Below, piece after piece: positions 12,938 to 13,776 of a DNA stretch of 13,776 nucleotides (position 1 is the stretch's first letter; every line of letters starts with the position of its first letter). The notes beneath the pieces are model-generated. The model made no database searches. It saw only the letters and a program-made list of their open reading frames with translations, and had not been told where the DNA came from. The position numbers were made by a program, and so were the translations under genes. Source of the stretch: DASTGO01 sp035719045 (GTDB taxonomy: Bacteria; Actinomycetota; Actinomycetes; Actinomycetales; Kineosporiaceae); contig DASTGO010000418.1 in assembly GCA_035719045.1 (NCBI GenBank), positions 1 through 13,776 of the forward strand, read 5' to 3'.

Positions 12938-13776
12938 TCAGTAGGGCCTGCGCGCCGTGAACAGGCTCTCCTCCGGCCGCGCCGGACCGGCCGTGACCGC
13001 GGGCGTGGGCGGCGTCCCCGGGGCAGGCGCATAGCCGGGCGGGGGAACCGGGTCACCGGTCACCACCGGGACGGCGCCGGGCAGCGGCTGCGCGATGTCC
13101 TTGGGGAAGGCGGCCCGGGAGACGGCCTCCTCGTAGCTGACCAGCCCCTCCCGGACCAACTGGTCCAGGGACTGCTCGAGGGTCTGCATCCCGTCCCGCT
13201 GGCCGGTGATGATCTGGTTGCGCAGTTGGCTGGTCTTGCCCTCCTTGACCAGGTTGCGCACCGCGGAGTTGGCCATCAGCACCTCGTAGGCCGCGACCAT
13301 ACCGCCGTTGACCCGCGGCAGCAGGCGCTGGTAAACCACGGCGGTCAGGGTCGCGGCGAGCTGGACCCGGATCTGCGGCTGCTGCTCGGCCGGGAACACG
13401 TCGATCAGCCGGTCGATCGCCTGCGCGGTGTCGTTGGTGTGCAGGGTGGCGAAGACGACGTGCCCGGTCTCGGCCAGGGTCAGCGCGAACCGGATGGACT
13501 CCAGGTCCCGCATCTCGCCGACCAGGATGACGTCGGGGTCCTCCCGCAGCGCGCTGCGCAGGGCCTCCGGGAACGAGATGGTGTCCTCCCCCACCTGCCG
13601 CTGGCTGACCGCCGAGCGCTGGTGGTCGTGCACGTACTCGATCGGGTCCTCGATGGTCATGATGTGCGCGCTGCGCGTCGCGTTGATCTCGTCGATCATC
13701 GCCGCCAGCGTCGTGCTCTTGCCGGACCCGGTGGTGCCGGTGACCAGCACGAGCCCCCGCTCCTCACTGGCGATCC
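12938..13776 (-). CDS. pilT: Type IV pilus retraction ATPase PilT (5' end cut by window edge)
   Basis: The 278 visible residues start in IASEERGLVLVTG just before a Walker A GTTGSGKST, so roughly the first 110-130 residues lie outside. Next come TIEDPIEYVHDH, the Asp box and Walker B region ALREDPDVILVGEMRDLES, the His box FATLHTND, and VYQRLLPR. AVRNLVKEGK matches the AIRNLIRE motif that distinguishes PilT and is needed for retraction. After YEEAVSRAAFPKD there is a Pro/Ala/Gly-rich tail of about 50 residues ending TARRPY, longer than in standard PilT. PilT depolymerises pili at the cytoplasmic membrane face. It is convergent with the pilB-pilA cluster, so it belongs to a different transcript, perhaps with genes beyond the right edge. 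Confidence 0.96.
   Translation of the reverse strand, partial: IASEERGLVLVTGTTGSGKSTTLAAMIDEINATRSAHIMTIEDPIEYVHDHQRSAVSQRQVGEDTISFPEALRSALREDPDVILVGEMRDLESIRFALTLAETGHVVFATLHTNDTAQAIDRLIDVFPAEQQPQIRVQLAATLTAVVYQRLLPRVNGGMVAAYEVLMANSAVRNLVKEGKTSQLRNQIITGQRDGMQTLEQSLDQLVREGLVSYEEAVSRAAFPKDIAQPLPGAVPVVTGDPVPPPGYAPAPGTPPTPAVTAGPARPEESLFTARRPY

Noticed and set aside
1..13776. CRISPR array, tRNA, rRNA or transposase
   Set aside because: No regularly spaced repeat-spacer series, no cloverleaf or rRNA-like conserved stretch, and no transposase motif was seen. The tandem repeats found are short, contiguous and only two or three copies.

Overview
The window is very GC-rich (clearly above 70% by eye). 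Its genes show almost exclusively G or C at third codon positions, GTG starts are frequent, and terminators are strong GC hairpins without U-tracts. It also holds an F420-dependent (Ddn-type) oxidoreductase. Together these point to a high-GC actinomycete chromosome, plausibly a motile lineage such as Kineosporiales or Geodermatophilales; the genus is a guess. No rRNA, tRNA, CRISPR array, insertion sequence or transposase was seen.

Layout. Positions 1-183 hold the 5' part of an unidentified leftward gene. It is divergent from a complete methyl-accepting chemotaxis protein (495-2084), which is followed by a 72-aa Cys/His-rich hypothetical gene. A roughly 670-bp non-coding stretch leads to a His-rich membrane protein that appears to be translated from a leaderless mRNA. 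Next come small genes: a 36-codon mini-ORF behind a hairpin, a 90-aa zinc-ribbon-like protein of a type common in actinophages, a perfect 26-bp inverted-repeat terminator, and a convergent 60-aa protein. A Ddn-family oxidoreductase gene follows.

The right half is a type IV pilus locus. pilB (6075-8036), pilC and three prepilin-like genes are joined by an 18-nt gap and then three successive 4-nt stop/start overlaps, so they form one operon. The major-pilin-like gene follows 205 nt later with its own strong ribosome binding site and a 17-bp-stem terminator. The retraction ATPase gene pilT runs convergently from the right edge and is cut by it. PilB powers assembly on the PilC platform. The pilin FTLIE/ETLVE proteins would be processed by a prepilin peptidase not seen here, and PilT would drive retraction. 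The chemotaxis receptor could feed a motility output, but no linkage to the pili can be proved from this window.

Main points for a second look. PilB carries two 24-residue MshEN motifs separated by five residues, the arrangement known to bind c-di-GMP. The fourth operon gene encodes an unusually large (559 aa) PilX-like prepilin lacking the +5 glutamate. A 61-codon stretch in frame behind the pilT stop has clear coding-type codon bias but no usable start codon. Several non-coding gaps contain exact or near-exact short tandem duplications of 17, 18, 19 and 30 bp.
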